Shown here in pieces: positions 1-11,161 of a stretch of DNA of 64,000 nt (position 1 is the stretch's first letter; the number at the start of each line of letters is the position of its first letter). Source of the DNA: Letharia columbiana. Its lineage: Eukaryota > Ascomycota > Lecanoromycetes > Lecanorales > Parmeliaceae. The DNA lies in NCBI RefSeq assembly GCF_014066305.1, contig NW_023501116.1, positions 62,001 to 126,000 on the forward strand, given 5' to 3'. A program made the position numbers and the translations under genes. The notes beneath the pieces are model-generated. The model saw only the letters and a list, made by a program, of their open reading frames with translations, was not told the origin of the DNA and made no database searches.

Positions 1-945
1 ATTGAGCACCAAATCATTCAGGCCGCGAGCTATGTTGTGGATTGAGGTTCGATCCTTGGAGAGCATTTGGAAGATTTTCATTGGGGCATTGGAGCGTTCT
101 AGTCCAAGTTCGAAGTTGTCTATTTTCGGGTTGTGCGTTGCAGCAGCCTTCAAAATATTCACGATACCACGGCAGTCCCAGGGCCCGTTAGCTGGTCTGA
201 CCTCTTCGTCTGAGACGATTCTGAGTCCATTCCGGTATCTTACAGGCCATCCCATCGGTTCTAGGGAGCAGCCAAAGCTTTTGGTAGACGCTTTTTGGTA
301 CCAGCCATGATCCATGCCCGACGCATGATCCGCCTTGGGAAATTGATCGATTATCGAAAGCCTGTAGACCTTGGGCATCTGCTTCAAACCAGCGAAGAGC
401 ACATCTCTATCCCTGCCCGTGTCAAGAATTTTTTCTTGCTGGATATAGAATTGCACGTATTGTTTCATACTCTTGAGAACCCTCCCATGGTAGGTCCTCT
501 CCCGCAAAGCCTTCAGAGCGGCGTGCTCCCTCTCGGAGGGTTTAGAGCCGGTACTTTTGATATCCTTCATATCTCTCCTTATCTCTTTCTCCGCCCTGTC
601 ACAATCCGCCAATATACCTCTTTCTCCATCCTCGCCCTGCGCTCGGACATGTAAATTGTACGCTCTGTAGTACATTTCGGGTTCCAAGAAGTGTTGTTGG
701 AACAACCTTCCGTCATATATGACCTCGGTCATGTGTCGGTTGAAGGCAGGATTCGCAGCGATGTGTTTGAAGGCGTCCATGGACTTCTCTCGTGGGGCGA
801 AATAGACGCGCCGAAAGAGCTCAGGGTCTCCGGCATTGCGTAGGCGATGGCAGGAAAGGCGGGCTTGCTTGAGGTCTATCTTGGGCAAGCATGACAGGAT
901 CCCTATCAGGAGTTCATGGGGAAGCTTGTCAAGCTGACTCGTCAT
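1..945 (-). CDS. F-box-like protein, 3' end outside the window
   Basis: An open frame of 315 codons begins at the ATG at 945-943 and runs off the left edge without a stop. The N-terminus reads as a fungal F-box-like segment: DKLPHELLIGILSCLPKID, followed by LKQARLSCHRLRNAGDPELF (leucine/proline pattern, then the L..C+.+R helix). The rest is a charged, weakly conserved body of the type seen in fungal F-box proteins with no known substrate. F-box proteins usually recruit targets to SCF ubiquitin ligases; that role is inferred here from the N-terminus alone. No intron is needed in the visible part. Another DUF with an F-box-like start is possible. Confidence 0.75.
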   Translation of the reverse strand, partial: MTSQLDKLPHELLIGILSCLPKIDLKQARLSCHRLRNAGDPELFRRVYFAPREKSMDAFKHIAANPAFNRHMTEVIYDGRLFQQHFLEPEMYYRAYNLHVRAQGEDGERGILADCDRAEKEIRRDMKDIKSTGSKPSEREHAALKALRERTYHGRVLKSMKQYVQFYIQQEKILDTGRDRDVLFAGLKQMPKVYRLSIIDQFPKADHASGMDHGWYQKASTKSFGCSLEPMGWPVRYRNGLRIVSDEEVRPANGPWDCRGIVNILKAAATHNPKIDNFELGLERSNAPMKIFQMLSKDRTSIHNIARGLNDLVLN

Positions 946-2750
946 AGTAGATGTAAGACAAGGTCAGCGGCGAAGCGGGTGTCAGTTAGGAGTACGGCGA
1001 ACCTGAAAGTTGGTTACCTTTGGCTTAGCAAGGCTCATTCAGATGTGGAGTGACTCTTGTCGCCTGTACGCGCGGGCGCTAATTTTAGAGTAGCCTCTTG
1101 GCAAATCATCTTAGGGCTACGCCTAACTCAGTCAGTTTTGTTGGAGGATGAGACCATCAACTTGGCAGAATGGCGCCAGATCAGCTGCAGAATCTTTTTT
1201 AGACAATCGTGCCTAACAAGAGACCTTCACAAAGTGTTTCTCCCATCGCGCTGTGAAATTTTGTGCGCTGGTAGACAATGGAGACCACTCGACGCGCTGC
1301 CTACTGAAGCGCGCCTACGTCGTAACAGGTCGTCCGCTGATGCTCGTAATTACTGAAGAATGCTTGCTATTTTGGCTAACGTTTGTTTTTTCTTGGTGGA
1401 ACACAAAGGCAGACCCACGCGTGATCTTCTGCAGTCCAATTCTTCCGATCCAGCAATTTACAAAATTTCATTCCTAGCAGAACATTTGGTCATCTAGCTT
1501 TCCCCATTTGAGGTCGGAATCAATCAGACCCCTTTCACCGTCTCATGAGATCCATACAGCTGTCACCCCAGCATCCTTTGCACGCACCAATCCAGCATAG
1601 CATTGAGGTTCGGTGGGACCGCCAAGACGAGTGGAGATGGTGATCACATTCGTCTTCTAAAAGCCTACTATGGTTATAAAGATATTACGTACTGTCTGAT
1701 CGCCTCTATCTTCTAATACCTGCTCTCTTCCCATATTAGGAGCGGACTTTCATAGTCGAGTCGATTGGCTGGAACGCTACGAGTAGAAAAGCCAACAACA
1801 CAATGTGACGAAATGAAAGCCGATGTCTGACTAACAGTTATGGTTCCCGCCAGCACTCGAGACGGTGGTATCTTTATCGATCATAGTCTTAACGTAAGAT
1901 TGTCTTGTTATCATTTATTCCACGCGACTGTAGCCATAGCCGTGCTTTCCAAAAGACCCTCACGCCAAAACCGGACCACTAGGGGACTCATCGCGTCTTC
2001 GCTCGACTTTGCATTCTGGCATTTCCTGGTCATGAATGACAAAACCGCAATGACGGCAGGATGAACGGAAACTTCTTGCGTCAAGAATGTCTTCCCCATC
2101 GCTATCGCCGATTCTGTTATCATCATTGGGAGACAGGGAACTCGCTGAACCCTCTGTGTCACACCACGCGCGTCAGATTCAAACCTAGTCTTTGCGAGTA
2201 CAAGTACCCCAAAAATTAAAAGTCATTCTCATCTAACCCTTCCAAGCAACAAAGGAGTCGGACAATGCTAACAAAATAAGTTGATCCTCATCACGGAGGT
2301 TCGATTCCGCATCTCTGCAGAATCGCCAGAGAAGCCTCCCAACCGCTCTCCCAAAGTTTGTCCAGCTACAAGCCATTGCGCCATACTGTCTATCAAGCAT
2401 CGATGATAGGCGGAAACAGTGAGCGGAATACAATTGGTTCACTTCCTCCAAATCTGATGAACATCGTGCTACTAGTATGCGAGAAGCTCAGACGAAGTGA
2501 ATTAAGAGTGACTAAACTGTGAAGCTGGCATTCTTGCACCATCCGGATCAAGTTCTGGTGGCAAGCGGCAACTAAACGCTACCCAAGATTGCTGATGCTT
2601 GATCTCACCCTTCGGCTGCCGTCCGATTGTAAGAGATGAAGGCAGCCGACAGCAGACCAGTCAGGAAGGGATGAAGCCGAATGAGAACGAGCCTCGCCCG
2701 AAGGAGGTCAAAGTGTGTCGGCGCTCGACAGAGGAAATCCCGTTCTCTAA
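946..2750. other. intergenic, no gene recognised
   Basis: Frames here are short on both strands and read as unrelated sequence. A 72-residue minus-strand frame at 2233-2451 and an 83-residue one at 1911-2162 have protein-like stretches but no recognisable domain. They could be relics of a decayed gene. Nothing else is supported. Confidence 0.4.
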
Positions 2751-3250
2751 TCATTCTAAATACCCAGGTAGTCGGCTTCCATAATACACGTGCGGGACAT
2801 AGATGCCATCGAAATCGTATTTGAAATAATTGACACAATGAAACAGGTACCCTCTCCACATCAACGTGAGCCAGGCTTCGATGACGAAGTCTTCGTCATC
2901 GCAAGCATAAACCCGGCAGTGCTGGGATACCGACCCCTTCATGAAGTCAACGTAGTCCTGGATGTATGAGAAGTAAAGTTTCAGGTTCAGATACGGATAG
3001 AACCCACATGGGGTCTGGACTGGTTCAAGAATGTACTTGCCGTCCTTCTCAGTTCGCCGGGCTTCACCACCTGCCAGAAGTGCTATTCGAAAATAAATTC
3101 TGTGAAGGTCATAGAAGAGGATCTTGGTTCTGTCTTTGTTGTATTACTGTGTGGTGGAGTCATAGTCGTCATGCATTTTTCCACTCAACGGACGATCTCT
3201 AATGGTTCCGTGGTGATATCGGAGGGCCATATGGTGACTCCGCTTGGCAT
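2751..3250 (-). CDS. small protein of unknown function, probably two exons
   Basis: A minus-strand frame from about 3143 down to the TGA at 2753-2751 reads as real protein, rich in Tyr, Phe and Trp (for example YNLKLYFSYIQDYVDFMKG-like and ACDDEDFVIEAWLTLMWRG). It has no ATG of its own before a TAA at 3146-3144. A short upstream exon from the ATG at 3250-3248 (MPSGVTIWPSDITTEPLEIV) joins it in phase if an intron of about 56 bases is removed, from a GTTGAG donor to an AAAG acceptor. That gives roughly 145 residues. Alternatively, the TAA may be a CAA-to-TAA change in a decayed gene, since another upstream frame runs straight into it. The family is not recognised. Confidence 0.45.
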
Positions 3251-4108
3251 GTGATCTTATTAGATAGAGTCAGATCTTTCGTTCGTCAACTCACACACCG
3301 TCCCTCCTCCCAACGGGTCTCATCCTCTAAAGCCACCGTGATCATCCATCATCTCCGTCGTCACCCTCGGCGTCTATCGCGACGTCGCTACCAGCGTGGA
3401 CCCGTTCTTGGCCTCCACCGCCATCCATACGACCGCCATGCTCGACCTTGCTGGCCAGCGAGCCGTATTCCGCTACTTCACGCACAGTCTAGGCGTTGTG
3501 CTACACCAGGCCCAAAATCTTTACCGCGGGGCGACCATAAGCAGGGTGATGACGACGGAGTCGATCACGGTGCGGGAGTCTTATGTGAGCAAAGCGAAGG
3601 AGCATGATACGCTGGCAGTTAATGCGAGTTTTGGATGTGGAAGGAAAGGCAGGAAAGTAGGAGAGGTGGGTGGGCGCTGACGTGGAAGTAGATGTGCGAT
3701 GAGCCGCCGCCTGGCGGACACTGGATGAGCCATACCATGCGAAAGCTGGAAGAAAGGTACGTGAAGTAGTCCAAAAATCAATGGAAGACGTAATTCAGCA
3801 TCAGGGACATAGTGAAGAAAGGATGATATGAATGAAGTCAAGACTGTTGAGTATTAAATATTCGCTTGTCTGCTGGAGTAGTATTACGAATGTTCCATTC
3901 GAAGCTCAGTGCTCCTCAGGAGTGGGATGACTGCGAATGGCACAAAGAATGCTTAACATGTATGTTGTATAAGACTTACAATCCTTCTGACACAGTATTC
4001 TCGTGATGGAACAACATCTTGGCTGCGCCAGTGGTCCAATACCATCAGGTCGTCCATACAGTCCGCACTTGCCCTCTGGGGGCTATTCTCATGATATCGG
4101 GACGGACA
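3251..4108. other. intergenic with one unsupported plus-strand frame
   Basis: A plus-strand frame at about 3341-3680 (TLGVYRDVATSVDPFLAST and onward, ending at a TGA at 3678-3680) has protein-like composition, but no ATG start or donor/acceptor pair could be fixed. It may be the end of an unrecognised gene. Nothing else was seen. Confidence 0.3.
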
Positions 4109-5250
4109 TCATGGCCCCAGCGTCACCCTTCTCCAAGTCATGTTCACCCTCACGAGATCTACAACATAGGTCCAGTTCTCGTCGATCATACCCCTCCTAC
4201 CCAGTTCTTCCATTATCCTCTGGAAATGCGGATGCACCACGGTGTGAGTCTCTCCCGCGTACTCTATGGCTTTCTGCCATGCTTGAGCCATGAGAAGTAG
4301 CGCTTCATTCGTCAAGACGTCCATGCGGAGGTCTGGGTCGTATGGTGTCAGGTCACTCGGCGATGAGGACGCTGAGTGCAGGTCGATGAAGTCAAGATCA
4401 TCGGACTGAGAACTCTCTGTAGATAGTTCGACATCGTATCCTTGCATGCCAGACGAGGACGTTGAGGCTGGTTGCATATCATCGTGTGGCAGGTGCTCAA
4501 AGATGCAATGGTCTCTTTGGAAGCCACCGAATGGTACATCTGGACGCTCGAGATCTTCACGTTGGTGGCGTTCAAACTGGTAATCCTCCGGCTGTTCGTC
4601 TTCGGTTTGGTCGTCTTCAGCATGAAAGTCTTGTATATGCAAAATTTGAGGTGCACTGGTGGTGCTAGAGTCAGCTTTTGGTCAGAATAAACCAGCATGA
4701 ACATTTTTTACTTCGATTGTGTATCCATGGACGCTGCTCGACTCGGCATGTTCCTCCAAGCATCATCCCAACGGGCACCATTGGGGTTCCCGTTCCTTTT
4801 GACACATGCTGCCATGTGGACTTTAACATTGTTTTTCTTACCGAATTTTCTACCACAGATAGAACATGGATATGTCTTTCTCTCGTCCTCTTCCCAACTT
4901 CCTTGGTCCGGAAGTTGGCCAGGGGGGACCTTCGATAGGATGGCAACACCGCTAACAGCAGCAAGACGTCGGGCGTCTCTCGCATTTCTTTCCACTTGTT
5001 GCGCGGCTGTCTTTCTGCGTATGCTGGGCTCGACTTGGGAATCTGAAGCTGGTGTAGTGCGAGCCAATTGGTTACTGCTTTTTCACATAGTGTGAGCAAA
5101 GGGGGATACCAAAGTTTGATTGAGCACTCACGCATTGTTTTTGGCTTTTCTCGGCTTGCTCCCAGAAGTACGGCCTGAACGAAGCTTCTTGGGCTGTCTC
5201 TCCTGTGTCACTCTTCCTTGCGCGGCTTTCATTCTGGTAACAAAAGGCAT
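4109..5250 (-). CDS. C2HC zinc-finger protein, three exons, 345 aa
   Basis: Exons 5250-5132, 5074-4712 and 4664-4109 join in phase to 346 codons including stop. Intron 1 (57 nt) runs from a GTGAGT donor to CAG; intron 2 (47 nt) from GTAAAA to CTAG, with a TTCTGAC branch-like site. The N-terminus (residues 1-40) is strongly basic. A single finger has Cys110, Cys113, His126 and Cys130 in YPCSICGRKFGKKNNVKVH plus MAAC, so it is a C2HC variant of the C2H2 fold. A very acidic Asp/Glu/Gln stretch follows (about residues 175-200), then a folded-looking C-terminus with Trp-rich helices. Nuclear DNA or RNA binding is likely but unproven. It overlaps no neighbour and is divergent in context from the KP4-like gene. 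Confidence 0.85.
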
Positions 5251-5669
5251 GATCAAAGGCCTTGTATGATTTTATGCCCGTGGAACCTGATGTTGTGAGC
5301 GTACAGCTGTATAACAGGGTCGACAATGATATGTCAAGCATGCAACAGTGGGGACGTTATCTTAGAGATGTAGACCACGTTTGTGAATGTTGAGAAAGTA
5401 TGGTTCACAAATATATAGAGGGCTATGTGTTCAATTTTTGTGGGTGTTGTTGTATACTGTGTGGTGAATAGCCTGTGCGGCTATCTACTTCCGGCTTCCC
5501 TGCCTAACTCCTCTCCATAACACATATACCAACAACACCGACTAGACAGGAGAGCCAGCGAGAGAAGTCGATCCCTAGCTGCAATGATTTCCCAATAGGG
5601 TCCTTACTCAGCTGCCACAGCCTCAAACCTTTCTTGCAAGTCTGAGGTCTGGGACTCGGTCGCAGCAAG
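5251..5669. other. intergenic between zinc-finger and KP4-like genes
   Basis: Both neighbours are on the minus strand, so this holds the 3' flank of the KP4-like gene and the promoter of the zinc-finger gene. No further frame is supported. Confidence 0.4.
5410..5422 (-). promoter_or_regulatory. TATA-like element upstream of the zinc-finger gene
   Basis: On the minus strand CTCTATATATTT lies about 165 bases upstream of the zinc-finger gene ATG (5250). The position fits a TATA element, but the region is AT-rich and this rests on sequence match only. Confidence 0.25.
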
Positions 5670-6305
5670 CTACGACTCGAAAAGCGTGCTATTTATTACA
5701 CCTAGCCAAGACATATTGGCAGCGAGTTGCAACAACGCTGTATAGTGCTTCGACGGGCACAGCCCCTTACAAGCTAGTCCACCAATATAGTTCACCGTCA
5801 AGATTCCTTCCTTGCTCGGATCATTATCTCCACTCAACGGCACGCTCCCACAGACATGACACCCATGGCCTCTGAGCTCTTGCAGCTTACGCTTGATAAG
5901 AGCTCCATCTACCCCTGTCGTGGGCAAGTTGTTTCCTTGTGTGAACGCGCAGATGCCACCCAGGAAAGATCGTCCGATTGGAAGGCACACGATATGATCG
6001 TTTGGCAAGTAAATATCCGTGTCATTCATGGGACCACACAAGAAGTCTGGGGGACAGTCGGTGATACTGCCACTGGTGATCTTGATGAATGTGCCTATGT
6101 AGTCTGGTGGGAAGGCCTCTAGGTATGCGGGACAAAGGACGCTGCCGCGGCAATTCACGCCAAGGGAATCACCAAGAAGGGTCGATAAACTAGAGTTGAT
6201 GCTGAGAGCAGGGGTTGTCGGAAAGAGGACAAAGACTAATAGACGTAATGTGAGGATGGGACTCGGCTGTCTCTTACGACAGAGGTGATAGTTCAAGGTC
6301 ATCAT
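5670..6305 (-). CDS. secreted KP4-like killer toxin family protein, 211 aa
   Basis: A single-exon frame starts with two Met codons at 6305 and 6302, followed by a hydrophobic leader (LTLRLLVFVLFPTTPALS) that looks like a signal peptide cleaved near residue 35. The mature part carries KP4 family marks: LGVNCRGSVLC near its start, GICAFTQGN in the middle, then ELRGHGCHVCGSVPLSGDND and ILTVNYIGGLAC. About ten Cys fit a disulfide-rich fold. KP4 toxins are small secreted proteins first known from a virus of a smut fungus; chromosomal homologues occur in many ascomycetes and are thought to block calcium uptake in competing fungi or plants. Relative to a compact KP4, this protein has an insertion between the first and third Cys clusters and a C-terminal tail of about 30 residues with two N-glycosylation motifs. 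The frame is intact. Confidence 0.85.
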   Translation of the reverse strand: MMTLNYHLCRKRQPSPILTLRLLVFVLFPTTPALSINSSLSTLLGDSLGVNCRGSVLCPAYLEAFPPDYIGTFIKITSGSITDCPPDFLCGPMNDTDIYLPNDHIVCLPIGRSFLGGICAFTQGNNLPTTGVDGALIKRKLQELRGHGCHVCGSVPLSGDNDPSKEGILTVNYIGGLACKGLCPSKHYTALLQLAANMSWLGVINSTLFES

Positions 6306-9300
6306 GGGTCATTGAAAGTGTTGACCGTACATGAATGTCGGACATGAAATTCTTGTTACTTAACAAAGACAAGCTGGTAGCAGAGACTGACGCGTCCTCG
6401 GAAAGATCTTTCTCGAGTTGTTATTCTTAGCGCAGCGCTTCTTGCCGCTCCAGGCGAGCCAAACAAAGGCGTGCTTTTGAATGAAGTGTTTCATTCCCCT
6501 ACATTGTATACAATATTGTATAGTGGCTAGTTGCGTCGATTTAAATCAGCTAAAGTTCTTCAGACCAGTGCCCGATGTTGTAGCAATAGTGTTCAGATGT
6601 CTTGTGAGTAGCTCATTCTCGCAAATGGCAGGAGAAGGAGTTGCTTAGGGATCTTCGATTTGTTCACATTTACCTTCGCAATCTTCGCTTTCTCTCAGAT
6701 TAACTTTGTAAAATACAAAACCATATCTGCTGCCAGAGGCAAATTAATTATGGAAAAACAACCAATGAAACTTACGTGATACACAAGATTCTATCTGGTA
6801 TACTTGATTAGACTTAGCGCTGGAGATACTGCCTCACCATAAGTTTATTGTGCTCATTTGAGGCTACTATCTGTGTCTTCAAATCAGGCGTCATCTGCTC
6901 AGAAGCTGTTATTCAATATTACACATGGTTTTGCTATCAGCCTTGCGGAATCTTCCAGACAGAACAAGTGAAAAGGTCTGGCTCGCTTCCACATCACATC
7001 TGCAAAAAAAATTATGATCTATCTCAACCGATCTGTATTCCCCAAGAACATTCTGCGCAACACTAACCATTAATAGGAATCTCCGCTGTTCGCTTCTTAC
7101 CCGGAGGGGTCATTCTCCAACGCTTGCACAGGGCCCGTGGGAGAGAAGTCACTGCGGCCGGGTCTGCAGGTTCAAACACAATTCATACATTGCATCCGTC
7201 ATTGAGGCATTTGTCTCCAGTATAGCTGAGTCTGTGGTCGCAAGACAGCCGTGCCGCGACGAGTTCAACAATGACCCATTGTATACTTTTGGGTCTCGGT
7301 CGACTGGTGCCCCTTTTCTCCAGGATCGTCGCTTTTTCATGATCGTCTAACGCCATCATTTTGACAGCTTAAATTTCTTATTGTTACCCAATCAATACTT
7401 CCTCTTTCTAAGTGCCAAAATGCTTTGCTAAAATTTGGAATTCCGACATTTCGCTATGTAGCTACTTATAGTTCACCGGTAATTTTACTACAAATCGTTG
7501 TACTATTAGGCGGTTTCTAACGCACCCAGCCTCAAAGCGGGTGCTTCATACACAATGCCCGAAGCCGACAGATAGCACGGTTTCGACACATATATGCAAC
7601 AACACGGACACGCCAGTCCCAAAATTCAGACTCTAAGAGCTCGCTTCCAACGTTGGAGAGTCAATCCAATTATGAAAACGCTGGTAGAGTTGACGAGACT
7701 AGTTCAATTGACACAAAATTCCCCGAGCTTCCCACCACTCCCGCCCATAAACCAAAGACGCTTACAAGTTCCAGTGAAATACCCCAACGCCCTGCCAGGG
7801 ATCCGCGATGCGGTTGCGGCCATCGCCGCTGGTGCAGATATTGACGGAATAGCAATACTGGCCGCACATTCTCCCCTGAGTTGCGGGCGGCTGCACCGAG
7901 GAAGAGACACCGTCAGCAGGCGGGACAATCGGCGGCGCCGGAGGCTTCACGGCCGCAGGGTCGCTGAAGGGGACTCCTCCCGTTGGCGCTTGTTGGTCAG
8001 CCAATAGGAGGCCATTTCTCCACTGACTAAGTTAAATAGGTGTTGTGACTACTTCTCATGGGGGAAAAATTATGGGGGAATAGCCTCTGCCTACTGCCGC
8101 TTCGCACCATAGATAGGTAGTCACCCATATCTAACTACAATAAAACTATTCTTCTATGAGACCTTGAATGATACCATTTCCAATACGCTGACATCCCTCC
8201 CTCCTCCCCTTCGACATTATAGGCGGAGCCGAGCTGAAATAACACAACGATGATGTTTGATTTTTTATCTGGATGCACTCGGTGTGAAATATTGGGCTAG
8301 AAGCGAGGCTGGGGAGGAATTTCATCTCTGCGCGACTTACGAGTCTCTTTCCATCCCCCAATGTGCATCTGGTTGAAGAAACACGCACACATCATGAATT
8401 TTGCTCGGGTCTCGGGCCAAACATAGGTACTCATCGATACAATTACGCAAATAATGGAAATCGCGAGTCAGATGGTCCTGAACGCAGTCAATGCAGTTTA
8501 TACTGTACTGGCGCAGGCGGTACTAGTGTGGCCATACGATTTATTGCCATCCGCGAAGCCGGACTCTGGAATTCTTTGATGGAGCATGCTGGCTACGAAG
8601 GTGAGGACTGCATTACCTCGGACAAACATGGGAGGGCCTTCATGAGTATTGTTGGTAAATACCTGGGTATGCAGTTACTGCTATAATGAGACTTATCACT
8701 AGTTATGGTATTCCTAATGATGTCTAAAGAAGAAGAATGCTATGTACAGGAAAGGCCTTCATATACCAATGACTAGGCCGAATGAGTACTAGTGATAGCG
8801 AGTGTTGAGTTACCGACAAGTATCAAACCCGTTGATGAGGGCGTTCCACAGAGGTCTGAGATCGATCACAAGCAATTAAGTGGGGTGATGATCATAGTCT
8901 ATTCCTAAGAAGGACATCCGTTGGGGAAGTCGCTTACGTAGCATAAGCAGAAGTAATCATGGGCCGACCATGCATTTCGAGTATAGCAGTGAGACTGGGT
9001 TCTATCTGGTGGTCGGAGCCGGTGGTACGTGGAGCAGAGTGCGGCCTATTTTCATCAAAAGTGTTATCTCAATGTGTTGGCTTTGGCCGCGTAGAGTTGC
9101 TCATCTGTAAAGGAGAGCATTCTAGAGGCTGGGCGCCAAGATTCAGGCAACTCATCAGTAGGGGAGAGGACTCCACCCCCAGGAACATCTAACAATTACC
9201 GAATAGCCACAGTTGTGAGTCTCAAGAAGGAGTCACCTCAACGGGAGACGTGGTGCATGTCACGTCCCCTTGTTCTCGGAAGGGGTTCAAGACATTGCTA

Positions 9301-11161
9301 TCAACGATGTCGTGAACCTGTCGAAGGCCACCATAGCCGCGGAAGATTCAGGTGAGAGGAAAGTGCAAGGGGAGAAGGTGAAGGAGTATAAGCAAGAGAT
9401 GATTATTCGGGCGGCAGTGCCCAGATTCAATGCTGCCGACTTGTATACGTAACACAAGAATGCACCCAAAGCGTCAGTCGAAGGATTCATGAGAAGGCAG
9501 GTTCAGAGCATTGATACAGTGGAGTAAACAAGATATGTCAAAGCTTTGGTATCAAAGGAGATAAAACTTCAGGATGTCTGAACAATCCTGCTCTTCGTCA
9601 AACTCTCTGAACGCTCTGACTCGTCTTCCACCATGGCGGCTGGTGCCCGGTATGACTCTAGTGCTCCCTTCAAACACTCCAAAAGTGGCAAGCCTTGCAG
9701 AGAGTATTAGTCATGACACCTCAACTTGTTTCTATAATTTGTACGCACACAATGTCCCATGACGGTGAATCCTCCCCTTCTAGATATCTCCCGCTGATCG
9801 TTCCTGTCCAAAGCCTACATCCGGCGCCGTATAAATCTCTACTCACAGTGAAGAGTCCAGATCGGAAAGAAGGGTTTGAAAAAGCCTTTAGTTTTGTTGG
9901 ATCTTTCAAAAACCAAAACTAGCAGCTTCGTGATTTTCTTCTCCAGACTGGACTTTTGAGACAGAGATCCGGGCCCTTGTTGCACCTCATTTGATAAGAA
10001 ACCCGCATTATCAGTCACCCTAAAGATCTCTACTTTGTCTTCATCTCTTCTCGCGGCCGACAAACCATAAACATCCGCCCCCACAACCGAGCTCAAAGTC
10101 TCAAATTCTCATCCCAGCCGCCAAAAGAAAAGCCTCCATCCCAGCTCGTCCCACAATACTCCTCGACGTTCTCACCTCTGGACCGTAAGTATCGTGCAAC
10201 GAGCCTAGCTGCGTTTGAAGTATCGCAAGGATGCTCCGAAAGCGTTAGAACCAGGTCCGCCTTTCCAGGAAGCGCATACGCCGCACGCCGGGTTGCAACA
10301 TGTTCTACGCGTGCGCTACCTCGATTCGGGAATAGCGTGTATTCGAGACGTCTGTGCCTCCCTTCGCCGTGCCCGTCGCAACCCCATAAATTTTGGATCT
10401 TGTTCGTGCGGAGAGGTCTGATTATTCCTCTCAAAAATATGAGCAGAAGTGCGCGATAGCGATAGGGAACGAGTACGATAAAAACGGCTGATAGAGTTCC
10501 GACCACCTTTCTTTCTCACCTCAATTCAATGACAGCTCCAGGACATGGACAACAGCGTAACCTATTATACTTACAATTGCAGCAAGTGGAAAGCGACCAC
10601 TTGTACTGTGTGTCGCGAAGGATTCCTGCAACAAACTGTGCCACTTGCACCACCCTAGACTCAGGTCGGTGTCTACCTCCTCAACCCCCAAAGACTTCAC
10701 GGCATAGCCGAGAAAACTCTCCACGTGCTGCAGTGTTCGACATTATCCCATGCAGCACCGTCAAGATTTCCACTTCTGGTCATCCCTCAGCGGTTCAACA
10801 GGTGGTACATCTCAGGTCGAAACATATGCGTATAAACCCCTTCGGCACATTGTTTGCAGAAAGGTGAGATCATAAGCATATACATATGTTCTCGCTCGCA
10901 GACACATGAGCGTGGTAGGACTGAGCCTTCCAGACCCCAATTCCTGATACGAATTTCGTAACGGAAGTGATGAGGCGAAAGACCTAGACCACAGACATGA
11001 AACCCGTTTATCATGACCAAGACTGCTAGAAGTCACCATGGTGAAACAGCATGCGGCCATGTACAATTCGAATGACCTCCCCCACCATCCCCTCAACTTC
11101 CATTACCATGCTTTGGTGAGCACGTCCACTTTCTTGAAAGCTACTCACGGTCCTTTCCACC
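6306..11161. other. gene-poor stretch of 4.9 kb
   Basis: No gene could be supported. The most protein-like frames are minus 7762-8004 (ATG start, Pro/Ala-rich), plus 8363-8686, plus 9270-9452 (INDVVNLSKATIAAEDSGE-type sequence) and minus 10093-10506 (its start is GTG only). None shows a known domain, a signal peptide or a convincing exon chain. Remnants of decayed genes are likely. Short dyads occur near 6509-6522, where a GTATAC/ATTGTAT-type sequence repeats. Confidence 0.4.

Noticed and set aside
7594..8007. 137-codon plus-strand frame opposite a Pro-rich minus-strand frame
   Set aside because: Neither strand gives a recognisable domain or a consistent exon chain, and both may be relics.
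10093..10506. 137-codon minus-strand frame with protein-like C-terminus
   Set aside because: Starts only with GTG, no supporting upstream exon could be spliced in, and no family was recognised.
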